Shown here: piece by piece, positions 1 to 8,271 of the stretch
Position numbering within the stretch: position 1 is the stretch's first letter
How the letters are laid out: each line of letters begins with the position of its first letter
NCBI RefSeq assembly: GCF_002355515.1
Contig: NZ_AP014809.1
Coordinates: forward strand, 2,070,501 to 2,134,500
Length of the DNA: 64,000 nucleotides
DNA from: Methylorubrum populi
Lineage (GTDB): Bacteria; Pseudomonadota; Alphaproteobacteria; Rhizobiales; Beijerinckiaceae
Direction: 5' to 3'
Position numbers and translations under genes: made by a program
The notes under the pieces: generated by a model
Seen by the model: only the letters and a program-made list of their open reading frames with translations
What the model was told of the DNA's origin: nothing
Databases searched by the model: none

Positions 1-542
1 CCGTGCCAGCTCTTGGCGGCGCGGGCGGCGGCCGGATTGCGTTCGAGCCGGCGATGCAGGCGCATCTCGGGGGTCTCGCTGACGAGGACCTCTGCGACGG
101 GATCAACGACGGCAGGCTCAAGGATCGGCCGGCTAGCGAGGAGGCGATCGAGGCCGCGGGCGATCGGGGCGGCCAAGCTGACGCCGCTCCGCCGGATGCT
201 TTTCAGCGCGCCGTCACCGAGGGTTCGGATCGCTGCCGCATCGATCAGGCCGCCGGCGTCCGGATCGGCGATCATCTCGATCCGCACCGGCAGGTAGCGA
301 TAGGCGACGTTCGGCTGCCGAGGCTTGAGCGGCCCTGCCACGGTGCCGACCGCGAAGATGCAGCGGTGCGCCGCCCCCTGGCCGAACACATAGGCGTTGT
401 CGCCGGGACGGGTCTGGCCCGTTGCGCAGCGCCAGTCCTCGATGAAGGGGCCGTCGGCGGCGAAGCGGGCCAGGAGCCCGTCGACGTCGGCCTTTGGGAA
501 GCCGTCGTTCGGCTGCCAGACGAAGACGAAGTCCCGTGCCAT
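1..542 (-). CDS. EVE-like/HNH restriction endonuclease (3' end cut by window edge)
   Basis: The visible 180 residues start MARDFVFVWQPNDGF and hold an N-terminal domain of about 120 residues. It resembles EVE/PUA-like modules that recognise modified bases (WQPNDG, FAVGTVAGPLKP). The last visible stretch, RLERNPAAARAAKSWHG, matches the lead-in to the HNH domain of McrA-like nucleases (usually followed by CxxCGFDF). The catalytic HNH itself lies beyond position 1. The inferred role is cleavage of foreign DNA carrying modified bases. An upstream GGAG supports the ATG at 542. It is divergent from the next gene. The domain call is from pattern memory, so moderate confidence. Confidence 0.6.
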   Translation of the reverse strand, partial: MARDFVFVWQPNDGFPKADVDGLLARFAADGPFIEDWRCATGQTRPGDNAYVFGQGAAHRCIFAVGTVAGPLKPRQPNVAYRYLPVRIEMIADPDAGGLIDAAAIRTLGDGALKSIRRSGVSLAAPIARGLDRLLASRPILEPAVVDPVAEVLVSETPEMRLHRRLERNPAAARAAKSWH

Positions 543-590
543 CTTCCACGCTCCGTCGGGCTGAAGGCCGCGTTGGGTGCGACCCTCAGC

Positions 591-1448
591 ATGGTATCAG
601 AACAGCTTGTCAGAGAACCGCGTCTCCGTGTCCCGAAGCGGCCGCGATTCGACTCTTGCGAGACGAACCCTCAAGCTTTCCTGCGAAGCGATTTGCAGGA
701 GACCGTGGTGGACGATGCGCTCGATATTCACACCCGCCGACGTGTGGACGTCGTCTGGGCCCAGACCGAGTATGGACCGCTGTTGAGGCAACAGGATCCG
801 CTATTGCCGCGGTTTCTGTGCCCCCTTTGCCTGGGCGGGATGCACGTCGTCCGTCCAGCGCCAGAAAACGGCACGCCCCACTTCTCGCATCACAATGGCG
901 CGGTCTGCGACGCGGTCGAAGCGGGTCGGCTGCGCTATGCCGTCCTGCGTGATGGCGGCGAGGGGGACGTTGAACGATTGAAGGCAGAGTTTGCCGATCG
1001 CTGGCCCTGGATCTATAAGCGCCTCAACGAGATTGTTGGTAATCTTAGCTACAAAGAATTCATCGAAATTCTCGACATTTCCCTGCGAGATCGTGTTTGG
1101 GAGTATCACAACCTCGACATCGGGCAGCTCCCCTACGTCTTTGCTCTAACGATCGACTTCACGAAGAAGGGCGGTTTCCCGAGGCGGTCGAGATTTCGCC
1201 GCTTCTGGTTGTTGCCTGGCTTGCCCGGTCACTATTGGATGTGGCCCGAACAAGCCTCACAGCTCTGCCGCGGAGAGTTTACTACACCTCGCAACGGAGA
1301 TCGCCCGGGCGCAGCACATCTGATAGATTTCGATATCATCAATCCCAATCGAAATTACCTTGGTGCGAGGCGTCCGTACATTAATCCAGATATCGTTGAT
1401 ATCATGGGCCGCTGGCTACTGCGGAACGGTTTTCCAACCGATCTGTAA
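591..1448 (+). CDS. CoiA-like zinc-ribbon protein of unknown function
   Basis: A 285-residue protein beginning MVSEQLVREPRL. Around residues 75-105 it has CPLC, then about 15 residues on HFSHH and a further Cys, a Cys2/His/Cys arrangement like the zinc-binding N-terminus of CoiA-family competence/nuclease proteins. The rest is rich in aromatic residues (WPWIYKRLNEIVG, HYWMWPEQ) and I do not recognise it. The open frame continues upstream to position 3, but that part is the antisense of the HNH gene, so the ATG at 591 is chosen. It is divergent from the HNH gene with 48 bp between starts, and its last 47 bp overlap the convergent gene that follows. A defence or DNA-uptake role is only an inference from context. 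Confidence 0.5.
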   Translation: MVSEQLVREPRLRVPKRPRFDSCETNPQAFLRSDLQETVVDDALDIHTRRRVDVVWAQTEYGPLLRQQDPLLPRFLCPLCLGGMHVVRPAPENGTPHFSHHNGAVCDAVEAGRLRYAVLRDGGEGDVERLKAEFADRWPWIYKRLNEIVGNLSYKEFIEILDISLRDRVWEYHNLDIGQLPYVFALTIDFTKKGGFPRRSRFRRFWLLPGLPGHYWMWPEQASQLCRGEFTTPRNGDRPGAAHLIDFDIINPNRNYLGARRPYINPDIVDIMGRWLLRNGFPTDL

Positions 1449-1887
1449 TGATCGTGAGCAAAGCGATCGCCACACTTTCAATCTCAGATTTGGATGAAAA
1501 ACCGCTGTTCAGCACAGGCTCTTCGGTTTGCATGGTCGTGTAGATCGCGCTGGTTTCGCTGAAGAACACCGAGACCCGTCGTTCGTGTGGTCGCGGGTCT
1601 CTGGCGCGATCGTCGCTCAGCCAATCGTCCGCCGTTTCATGAACGGCGTGGACGCTCTCCAAGCCTCGAACGATCCGTTCTAACGAAGCAGGAACGGTGA
1701 AGACATCATCGGGGTCGGGACCGTCGGACTGCGATCCTTTCAACACGATCCATGGACCCGGCCCGTCATCGAATAGGCTCGCGTCGAAATCAGGACTTTC
1801 GAGATCGGCCAGTCCTACCTCCAACGCTGCCCAGCGACGGTCGATGTCGACCAAGGAAGTCTCGGCCTGATCCGGCGAATCGGTCAT
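1402..1887 (-). CDS. hypothetical protein
   Basis: A 161-residue acidic protein starting MTDSPDQAETSLVDID. No signal peptide or membrane segment is visible and I do not recognise a family. Sequence such as PWIVLKGSQSDGPDPDDVFTV and RRVSVFFSETSAIYTTM looks like real folded protein rather than a shadow frame. The open frame continues upstream of 1887, but the ATG at 1887 is the first position giving protein-like sequence. It lies 125 bp downstream of the exonuclease gene on the same strand and may share its transcript. Its 3' end overlaps the convergent CoiA-like gene by 47 bp. Confidence 0.5.
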   Translation of the reverse strand: MTDSPDQAETSLVDIDRRWAALEVGLADLESPDFDASLFDDGPGPWIVLKGSQSDGPDPDDVFTVPASLERIVRGLESVHAVHETADDWLSDDRARDPRPHERRVSVFFSETSAIYTTMQTEEPVLNSGFSSKSEIESVAIALLTIITDRLENRSAVASGP

Positions 1888-2012
1888 TGTGCGCGTCCTC
1901 GGAGATGCGATGACCATTCGTGCCGGACAGGCCTCCTGTCGTCCAGCCGGCCTGTTCGGTCGCGATGGTATGACAGAGGAAGGTCGCGCGCAGCGCGACC
2001 TCCAACGCGGTC

Positions 2013-2903
2013 TCAGAATAGCCGATCCGAGAAGCGGATATAGGCGTCGACCGCGGTCACGAGTGGTGCGATGTCGGGAAAATCGAGATCCTCCAGGAAG
2101 CAGAGCTCGGCCTCGACCTGGTCCACGTCGACCTCCCGGTGCCAGGCGCGGTAGCGCCCGTCCTGCCCGGCATTCCATCGGTAGCCGCGCTCGCGCAGGC
2201 GATCCTTGACCTCGAACGGGGTTCCGATAGCCCAGATTTTCCGGGTCTCTCGGCGGGCGGCGTCGAGGAGCGTCGTCATCGTGATCGCGTGGGTGCGCGG
2301 CAGCGGCATCTCAAGGAGTTCGAGCAGGGCGTAGCAATCGTCGAGGGCGCGATGGCCCTCGAACCAGAAGGCCTGCTGGTAGGCGACGTAGAACAGCTTG
2401 GTGCCCTCGACGCCTTCCTCGCGCCAGGGCACCTGGCTCATTGAGCAGGCCCAGGCCTTGTCGACAAAGACGGAGTTCAGGCGCTCGCAGAAGCGACGGT
2501 CGAAGGCGGCGTTGTGGGCGATCACGAGGTCGGCCGAGCCGACGAAGTCGCGCACGGCGTCATCGTCGATGCGCTGCCCCGCGACCATCGCGTCGGTGAT
2601 CCCGGTCAGCTGCGTGATGTGTCTGGGGATCGGCTTGGAGGGCTCGCGGAAGCTGTGGAACTCGGCGAGCGGGCCCAGGATGGTGCCGCTGGCCGTGTAG
2701 GCGAAGCGGAGCATGCCGAGTTCGATGATCTCGTTCTCGTGCGGATCGAGGCCGGTGGTCTCGGTGTCGACGATGACGCCGATCTTCACCTTGTCGGGCA
2801 GAGGCCACTCGTAGATGGGACGACGTTCGAGTTTGCGGAGAACCCGATAGTGGGGTGAGCCTTGCAGAGCGATCGCGTGCAGCTCGGCTTCGAAACGGTC
2901 CAT
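2013..2903 (-). CDS. DEDDh 3'-5' exonuclease, DNA polymerase III epsilon-like
   Basis: A 296-residue protein with a DnaQ-like exonuclease core. Motif I is DTETTG (Asp46, Glu48), motif II is HNAAFD near residue 132, and motif III is HRALDDC near residue 185, giving a complete DEDDh set. It therefore should degrade DNA from 3' ends. About 45 residues precede the core and about 100 follow it, including a segment (GTPFEVKDRLRERGYRW) found C-terminal in some prophage and mobile-element exonucleases. GGAGG sits 8 bp before the ATG. A perfect alphaproteobacterial LexA box lies about 87 bp upstream (2990-3004), so it is probably DNA-damage inducible. It is divergent from umuDC, consistent with a role beside error-prone repair. 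Confidence 0.85.
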   Translation of the reverse strand: MDRFEAELHAIALQGSPHYRVLRKLERRPIYEWPLPDKVKIGVIVDTETTGLDPHENEIIELGMLRFAYTASGTILGPLAEFHSFREPSKPIPRHITQLTGITDAMVAGQRIDDDAVRDFVGSADLVIAHNAAFDRRFCERLNSVFVDKAWACSMSQVPWREEGVEGTKLFYVAYQQAFWFEGHRALDDCYALLELLEMPLPRTHAITMTTLLDAARRETRKIWAIGTPFEVKDRLRERGYRWNAGQDGRYRAWHREVDVDQVEAELCFLEDLDFPDIAPLVTAVDAYIRFSDRLF

Positions 2904-2989
2904 TTTGGGCCTCCGGAATCCGAAAAGCCCGCGCCCGCTCCTGAGGATGTGGAGCGGTCCGCTGGGCTTCTGGTCCGGACGTTAACCAA

Positions 2990-3004
2990 GAACAAAAAGG
3001 GAAC
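2990..3004 (-). promoter_or_regulatory. LexA (SOS) box for the exonuclease gene
   Basis: On the minus strand the site reads GTTC-CCTTTTT-GTTC, an exact GTTC-N7-GTTC direct repeat, the LexA operator of Alphaproteobacteria. It lies 87 bp before the exonuclease start. Confidence 0.8.
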
Positions 3005-3210
3005 AAGACCCTGCCGAGATCGCGTTGCAACCGCGAATGGGTGCGCCGGACGGGGACTTAGCGGGAGGTCTGGACTCGCGTTCGTGGCGAATTCGGTCGG
3101 GCGTGGTACCCGCCTGGGTCGAACCGCTGTCCCCGATATCCACAGGCTTCCCCAGGCTCGCGAGATCGCTGCCGCCAGCGCTTGCCTCAGCCGGAACCGA
3201 CGGCGCATCT

Positions 3211-3225
3211 GTTCGCATTCTGTTC
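3211..3225 (+). promoter_or_regulatory. LexA (SOS) box for umuDC
   Basis: Reads GTTC-GCATTCT-GTTC, an exact GTTC-N7-GTTC repeat. It ends 18 bp before the umuD start and just before the GGGAGAGG ribosome site, so LexA binding here would block umuDC expression. Confidence 0.8.
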
Positions 3226-3243
3226 CAGAATGGGAGAGGCGTG

Positions 3244-3699
3244 GTGGGGATCGCACGGATCGACGAGCTCGTGCCCGGCAGCGCCGATGCGGTGCGGATC
3301 CCGCTGATCGGGCAGAGCCTGTGCGCCGGCTTCCCGTCGCCGGCCGACGATTTCCTGGAAGGCGCGCTCGAACTGCCGCGCTGGCTCGCGCCGAACCCGC
3401 CCGCGACCTTCCTCTGGCGCATCGCCGGCAACAGCATGCGAGGGGCAGGGATCTTCGACGGCGATCTCGCCTGCGTGGACCGCAGCTTGCAGCCCGCCGA
3501 CGGTAGCGTCGTCGTGGCGGCGATCGACGGCGAGATGTCGATCAAGCGCTACCGCCTGGAGGGCAACCGCGCCTGGCTCGCCTTCGAGAACCCGGACCTG
3601 CCGGTCTTCGCGGTCGAGGAGCTTCAGGACGGCGTGATCTGGGGCGTCGTGCGGTTCACGATCCACTGGCACACCGCGAAGGCGGCGCTGAAGCGATGA
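3244..3699 (+). CDS. umuD: UmuD-like SOS mutagenesis protease
   Basis: A 151-residue LexA/UmuD-type S24 peptidase. The cleavage site appears as Ala-Gly in [11 protein letters not shown] (Cys-Gly in E. coli UmuD, Ala-Gly in MucA), the nucleophile is Ser in [13 protein letters not shown] near residue 63, and the general base is Lys in SIKRYR near residue 100. RecA-stimulated self-cleavage would yield the active UmuD' partner of UmuC. The start is set at the second of two consecutive GTG codons (3241 or 3244), 7 bp after GGAG. A long in-frame extension to 3025 is rejected because it would enclose the LexA box. It overlaps umuC by 4 bp (ATGA), indicating translational coupling. Confidence 0.9.
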   Translation: MGIARIDELVPGSADAVRIPLIGQSLCAGFPSPADDFLEGALELPRWLAPNPPATFLWRIAGNSMRGAGIFDGDLACVDRSLQPADGSVVVAAIDGEMSIKRYRLEGNRAWLAFENPDLPVFAVEELQDGVIWGVVRFTIHWHTAKAALKR

Positions 3700-4985
3700 G
3701 CCGGGCGATCGCGCTCATCGACGGCAACAGCTTCTACTGCTCCTGCGAGCGGGTGTTCGACCCGAAGCTCGCGGGCAAGCCCGTCATCGTACTATCGAAC
3801 AACGACGGCTGCGCGATCGCCCGCACGGCCGAGGCCAAGGCGCTCGGCATCAAGATGGGCGCGCCGTACTTCCAGATCCGGGACATGTGCCAGTCTGAAG
3901 GCGTGCGCGTGTTCTCGTCGAACTACACGCTCTACGGCGATATGTCGGCGCGCACCAACGCGGTGTACCGCGACTTCGCGAAGGACGTGGAGATCTACTC
4001 GATCGACGAGAGCTTCTTGGACCTCTCCAACGTGCGCGAGCGGGACCGCTTCGCGCTCGCTCAGGATCTCAGGGCAACGGTGCGCGCCTGGACCGGCATC
4101 CCGACCTGCGTCGGTCTCGGGCCCACGAAGACGCTGGCCAAGCTCGCCAACCACATCGCCAAGACGGTGCCGGACCTTGGCGGCGTCTGCGACCTAACCG
4201 ATCCGGTCCAGTACGATCACTGGCTCTGCCGGATCCACGTCGGCGAGCTCTGGGGTATCGGCCGGGCCTCGCTCGCCAAGCTCGAGGCCATGGGCGTCGA
4301 CAGCGTCGCCGATCTGCGCGACCTCGATCCCCGACCGGTGCGCAAGGCGCTCACCGTCGTCGGCGAGCGCATGATCCACGAGCTGCGCGGGCTCTCCTGC
4401 CTGCCGCTCGAACTGCTGCCGGCGCGGCGCAAGGGCTGCGCGGTCACCCGCTCCTTCTCAGGCCGTGTGAGCGACCGGGCGACGCTGGAAGAGGCGGTCG
4501 CCGCCCACGCAGCGCGGCTCGGCGAGAAGCTGCGACGCGACGGGCTCGGCACCGATCAGGTGACGGTCTTCTACCACACGAGCGAGCATGACCGCGGCGA
4601 GCCCATGCGCTCGGTCTCGACCGTGGTCAGCCTGCCCGAGGCGACGAACGACAGCCTCGCCTTGATCAAGGCCGCGACACACGGCGTCGCCAAGACCTGG
4701 CGCGAACCCGGCCATGTGCCCTGGCGCTACTCCAAGGCCGGGGTGATCACCACCGATCTCGTGCCGCTGGCTGAGAGCCCACGGGCTCTCATCGGCCGCC
4801 TCGACCGCGAGCGGTCCGCGCCGCTGATGGCGGCGCTCGACGCCTGCAACGCCCGATGGGGCCGCGGTGCCGTCGTACCGGCACGTGCCGGGCTCACGAC
4901 GAAGCGGGACTGGAACACGAAGTTCGAGATGCGCACGCCCCGGTACACGACGCAGGTGTCGGATTTGCCGGTCGCGTGCGCGTGA
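3696..4985 (+). CDS. umuC: UmuC-like Y-family DNA polymerase V subunit
   Basis: A 429-residue protein with normal UmuC length. Catalytic carboxylates are visible in [13 protein letters not shown] (Asp9) and [10 protein letters not shown] (Asp/Glu near 103), followed by the thumb helix-hairpin-helix region ([19 protein letters not shown]) and a C-terminal little-finger domain. With UmuD' it forms an error-prone translesion polymerase acting at stalled forks. Its ATG overlaps the umuD stop, so the two are made together under the LexA box at 3211. umuDC pairs are common cargo on plasmids and integrative elements, in line with its place in a transposon. Confidence 0.95.
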   Translation: MSRAIALIDGNSFYCSCERVFDPKLAGKPVIVLSNNDGCAIARTAEAKALGIKMGAPYFQIRDMCQSEGVRVFSSNYTLYGDMSARTNAVYRDFAKDVEIYSIDESFLDLSNVRERDRFALAQDLRATVRAWTGIPTCVGLGPTKTLAKLANHIAKTVPDLGGVCDLTDPVQYDHWLCRIHVGELWGIGRASLAKLEAMGVDSVADLRDLDPRPVRKALTVVGERMIHELRGLSCLPLELLPARRKGCAVTRSFSGRVSDRATLEEAVAAHAARLGEKLRRDGLGTDQVTVFYHTSEHDRGEPMRSVSTVVSLPEATNDSLALIKAATHGVAKTWREPGHVPWRYSKAGVITTDLVPLAESPRALIGRLDRERSAPLMAALDACNARWGRGAVVPARAGLTTKRDWNTKFEMRTPRYTTQVSDLPVACA

Positions 4986-5053
4986 AAGGCCAAGCAACGC
5001 TTGGTCGAGATCCGCGTTAACCTTGTCGTGCAAGGGTGAATATCGAAAATCCG

Positions 5054-6310
5054 ATGTCGAACGGGATCGAGCCGGCGCAGTCGCCGGAGCGGAAGCGCAT
5101 TGCCGTGTTCCTCGACGGGACGTGGAACACGCTCGACGACAACACCAATGTCTGGCGACTGAAGGCGTTGTGCGCGCAACGCGGCACCGACGGTATCCGT
5201 CAGGTCGGCTACTACAGCCGGGGCGTCGGGACGACGGTCGGCGAGAAGGTCCGGGGTGGCGTCCTCGGCGTTGGCATCGATCGCAATGTCGCCCGCGCGT
5301 ACGAATGGCTCGTCGAGACTTACGAGCCGGGCGATGAGATCTTCATCTTCGGCTTTAGCCGAGGGGCCTACACGGCGCGCAGCCTCGCCGGGTTCATCGC
5401 CCTATGCGGCGTGTTGAAGCCCGGGGCCCCACTTGGGACCAGCCAGCTATTCGACCGGTACCGCCGGGGCGACGAGCGGCGCACGGTCCGGTGGCTGCTG
5501 GCGCGCGCCGGGGACGGCACGCTGACTGACGCCTCGCCCGAGGAGCGCTGGATGGCCACCTACGCGATGCCGGTTTCGGTCAAGATGGTCGGCGTCTGGG
5601 ACACGGTCGGTTCGCTCGGCGTGCCGACGACGAGCCCCGGCCTCGCTAGGATCCCGGGCCTGAGCCGGTCGGGTTACGCCTTCCTGCACACGGGGCTGCG
5701 GCTGCCGATCGAGAACGGCTACCACGCGCTCGCCATCGACGAGCACCGGGCGGCGTTCGCGCCGACGCTGTGGACGAAGAAGTTTCGCGAGGGCGTCCCG
5801 CTGACCGAAATGGCACCCCCCCGTCCGGTCGCAAACGTCGAGCAGCGCTGGTTCGTCGGCGCACACGCCAATGTGGGCGGCGGATACCGGGACGACCTCC
5901 TCAGCCAGCTCCCGCTCAGGTGGATCATGGAGAAGGCGGCCGGCCATGGATTGGCGTTCCGCGCAGACGTCGTCCTCGAACCGGGTGTGTTGGAGGTGCG
6001 CCCGCGGGACAGCTACGGCGAGTTCGCGGGGGGTCTGTACCGCTACGTCGCCCAGCCGTTCTACCGCCCGATCGGCGCGCCGCCGGAGGTCTCGCAAGGC
6101 GAACGCGACGAGATCGTCAACGAGACGATCGATGCGTCGGTGTTCGAGCGCTGGCGCGCGGATCGGGGCTACCGGCCTCAGAATCTCGAAACCTGGGGGC
6201 AGCGCTACAAGGTGGAGCCCGGCGCGCTGACGGAGGCCGTCTTCGCCCACGATCCACACAGCGTCGTACCCGTGCTCACGAAGGTTGAGAGTGATGTCCC
6301 GGCCGCCTAA
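5054..6310 (+). CDS. DUF2235 alpha/beta-hydrolase (Tle1-like phospholipase family)
   Basis: A protein of about 418 residues. It has the N-terminal RIAVFLDGTWN block typical of DUF2235, the GFSRGAYTARSLAGF elbow (GxSxG nucleophile near residue 100), and a late WFVGAHANVGGGY block carrying the likely catalytic His. DUF2235 includes type VI secretion phospholipase effectors (Tle1) and many uncharacterised hydrolases. No secretion adaptor (PAAR, VgrG) is nearby. A GTG at 5036 is an alternative start. It overlaps the next gene by 17 bp, which suggests a functional pair. A lipase role in defence or competition is inferred only. Confidence 0.8.
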   Translation: MSNGIEPAQSPERKRIAVFLDGTWNTLDDNTNVWRLKALCAQRGTDGIRQVGYYSRGVGTTVGEKVRGGVLGVGIDRNVARAYEWLVETYEPGDEIFIFGFSRGAYTARSLAGFIALCGVLKPGAPLGTSQLFDRYRRGDERRTVRWLLARAGDGTLTDASPEERWMATYAMPVSVKMVGVWDTVGSLGVPTTSPGLARIPGLSRSGYAFLHTGLRLPIENGYHALAIDEHRAAFAPTLWTKKFREGVPLTEMAPPRPVANVEQRWFVGAHANVGGGYRDDLLSQLPLRWIMEKAAGHGLAFRADVVLEPGVLEVRPRDSYGEFAGGLYRYVAQPFYRPIGAPPEVSQGERDEIVNETIDASVFERWRADRGYRPQNLETWGQRYKVEPGALTEAVFAHDPHSVVPVLTKVESDVPAA

Positions 6311-6788
6311 GAATGCCGTCCATGTGAACTGGACGGTCTTCAGCTGGGACATCGGATATCGTCGCGCACCGGATGCGGACGTTCGCGTGTGGATCGATAT
6401 CGATGCTTTTGATCGCTGTTGGTTTCTGTCGGACCAGTACATTGCGGTCCCCGGCGATGCTTCAGACGACAACTCGAACAGATTTGCCAAGGCGGGCAAA
6501 CGATTTCTCGCCGGCGAGCCGATGTGGATGCCGGAAGTCTCCGTAGAGCGGCACGGAGCGCTCAGCTTCCGCGATGGCCGCCACCGCTATCTTTGGATGC
6601 GGGAGCATGGCGCGCTGTCGATGGAGGTCGCGGTGGCGAGGAGCCAAGCGCCGGCCGTGCGAAGACTCTGCGGCACGCGTCGCCGGACGTCGTGGTTCAT
6701 CCCACCGCGTTCACGGGTTCCGACGGCCTTGGTGCTTGGGGTGCTCGGCTTGGCGGCGGCTGGCCTTGTGGCCGTGGCCCGTTCCTGA
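6294..6788 (+). CDS. small protein with GRHR motif and C-terminal membrane anchor
   Basis: 164 residues starting MSRPPKNAVHVNW. The middle contains SFRDGRHRYLWMREHG, a motif shared with ParB-like/plasmid fertility inhibition factor proteins, where it forms part of the phosphate-binding site. The C-terminus (ALVLGVLGLAAAGLVAVA) is a single hydrophobic helix, so the protein probably sits in the inner membrane with the soluble part inside. It overlaps the DUF2235 gene by 17 bp. The arrangement is compatible with a hydrolase plus membrane-bound inhibitor or partner, but the function is not known. Confidence 0.55.
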   Translation: MSRPPKNAVHVNWTVFSWDIGYRRAPDADVRVWIDIDAFDRCWFLSDQYIAVPGDASDDNSNRFAKAGKRFLAGEPMWMPEVSVERHGALSFRDGRHRYLWMREHGALSMEVAVARSQAPAVRRLCGTRRRTSWFIPPRSRVPTALVLGVLGLAAAGLVAVARS

Positions 6789-7191
6789 CCTATTGTCAGA
6801 ATCGTCGGTTTTGTCAGCCGGGTACGACGGACGCTATAAGATTTGCCGGAGGCTGTGTTGGTCAGACGCGTCTGACAATAGGGACGAAAGCGACACAAGC
6901 TGTGGTGTTCGGGAGCTCCGCTCGGACTGTCGTACCCTTCGAGCATTCGACCTGAGAGGGTGAATCGCAGACTGGGTGTAAATTTGCGGACCTGCTGAGC
7001 TTGGCGTAGCTTAGCTTTGCGTTCGAGCGGATGGCCGAGCGGTAGTGACGCGACGCCCTATCGACTGCACGCTGGCCTCGGATGGAGGCCTCATCCGCCC
7101 AGGTGCGGTGCGTGACAGGTGTCTGTGTTGCGGGGAGGCCAGGAACGGAGATTAGCTACCTCTCGCCCTGAGCCTCCCTCGCCACGCTCGC
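6789..7191. other. 403-bp non-coding gap between convergent operons
   Basis: No convincing gene. It contains the first copy of the TTGTCAG-ended repeat (6790-6881), the 16-bp perfect palindrome GTCAGACGCGTCTGAC at 6861-6876, a GTCGTACCC motif at 6929-6937, and a tRNA-like fold at 7027-7101 that lacks a T-loop. The flanking genes end here from both sides. Confidence 0.5.
6790..6881. repeat. TTGTCAG-ended short inverted element, copy 1
   Basis: The ends are a perfect 10-bp inverted repeat, CTATTGTCAG (6790-6799) and CTGACAATAG (6872-6881). The inside has TCGTCGGTTTTGTC and GGGTACGAC (6820-6828), both shared with copy 2 at 14231. The copies differ in sequence elsewhere. Confidence 0.55.
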
Positions 7192-8271
7192 TTACGCGGC
7201 GATCGTCCGCACCTTCTGACCAAGCGCTGCAGTCACAGCATCGGCGACGGCATCGGCATTGATCCGGAACCACTCGGTCGCGCTGTGAGGCGTGCCGTCC
7301 GGTCCCGTGACCTTCAGTGCGACGTGGTAGGGCCGCAGCTGCTTGTGAACCAGTCGCTCGGCCTCTTGGGCCGAGTGTCCCTTGAACTCGTAGGTGTCGA
7401 CGATCTCGACGTCGGCATAGAGGTAGGTCGCTTGCGTGGCGGCGCGGCTGATCCGATCTTCGACCCGCCCGGCGGTCGTACCCACCTTCAAAAGCCCGGC
7501 GACCTCGGGGCGCGGGGACAGCGACCTAAGCACGTAGACGTACCCGGTCGACGCGCCCTCAAAAAGTGGGCCTGCGCTTGTTGTCGGAATCCGTCGGGCA
7601 TCCTTATCCTCGTAGAGCCGGCGTACCAGTGACGACATCAGGAGATTGGACTCGGTGCCGTTCTCGAAAACGACACGCAGACGCGCGTCATCCTTGCCGT
7701 TGCGTCGGTGGGGATCGCGGACGTCTGCGACCTGGAGCATCTGGCCCTTGAGGACGAAGAACTCGCCGATCTCGACCCGTTCCTGGCTGAATGGCACGGG
7801 CTTTCTCAGGCGCTCCTTCACGCTCTGGCGCACACTGTCGAACAGGCCCTCGAACCGATCGAAGTCCTGGCAGGGCACGCGATCCGCGACGTAGTCCGGC
7901 GTGGCGCGCGGCTGGAGGGCATCGCGGACTTGGAAGATGTCGGTCCCGTCGGCGAGCAACGGATCGTCCATGGGATCCACCGCCTGGCCTGTCACGAACA
8001 CGAGCCCGTGGACGTCGAAGGGCTCGAGGCCCGTGAGGGCCGCCCTGGACGCGCGCAGTCCTGCGAGCTCGTTCGCGAGCATGCGTTCCAGCACGCTCCG
8101 GCCCTTCTGGGAGACCGGCTCCGTCCCGTTCTCGGCGTAGAAGGCGTTGATGCGCGCCAGAACCTCGGCGGCCTGCTCGACGACCGGCGTGCGCGCAGCC
8201 CGGACCTTCTCATCGGGCGTCGCGAGGAGCGGGTCGTTCAGATAATCGATGGCGTCCGGGATCTCAGCCAT
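7192..8271 (-). CDS. GIY-YIG (T5orf172/MUG113-type) nuclease-family protein
   Basis: A 359-residue protein. The last ~110 residues carry a GIY-YIG nuclease core of the T5orf172 subgroup: GYVYVLRS, LLKVGTT, the Arg of GRVEDRI, the Glu of QEAERLVHKQLRPYHV, and ATEWFRI. The first ~240 residues are unfamiliar and probably mediate partner contact. The start is put at MAEIPDAIDYL (8271), overlapping the helicase stop by 8 bp; an ATG at 8298 is possible. As the third gene of a methylase-helicase-nuclease operon it is the likely DNA-cutting component. Confidence 0.8.
   Translation of the reverse strand: MAEIPDAIDYLNDPLLATPDEKVRAARTPVVEQAAEVLARINAFYAENGTEPVSQKGRSVLERMLANELAGLRASRAALTGLEPFDVHGLVFVTGQAVDPMDDPLLADGTDIFQVRDALQPRATPDYVADRVPCQDFDRFEGLFDSVRQSVKERLRKPVPFSQERVEIGEFFVLKGQMLQVADVRDPHRRNGKDDARLRVVFENGTESNLLMSSLVRRLYEDKDARRIPTTSAGPLFEGASTGYVYVLRSLSPRPEVAGLLKVGTTAGRVEDRISRAATQATYLYADVEIVDTYEFKGHSAQEAERLVHKQLRPYHVALKVTGPDGTPHSATEWFRINADAVADAVTAALGQKVRTIAA

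Larger units (their letters stand above)
2904..3243. promoter_or_regulatory. divergent SOS control region between exonuclease and umuDC
   Basis: 340 bp between the exonuclease start (2903) and the chosen umuD start (3244). It holds two perfect LexA boxes, one facing each gene, and a near match (GTTC, 7 bp, ATTC) at 3080-3094. The open frame of umuD can be read upstream to 3025, but that extension has no UmuD similarity and would place the LexA box inside the coding region. I therefore treat this whole interval as non-coding. Confidence 0.7.

Noticed and set aside
3025..3243. N-terminal extension of umuD
   Set aside because: Not UmuD-like, and it would place a perfect LexA box and the best ribosome site inside the coding region.
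5054..6310. DUF2235 protein as a type VI secretion effector
   Set aside because: No VgrG, PAAR, Tap or other secretion genes nearby; kept only as a family name.
7027..7101. tRNA-like sequence: GCGGATG and CATCCGC pair perfectly over 7 bp, with a D-arm-like GGCCGAGCGGTAG and CCA at the end
   Set aside because: No TTCGA T-loop, no convincing anticodon arm and no discriminator base before CCA; at best a decayed tRNA or chance fold.
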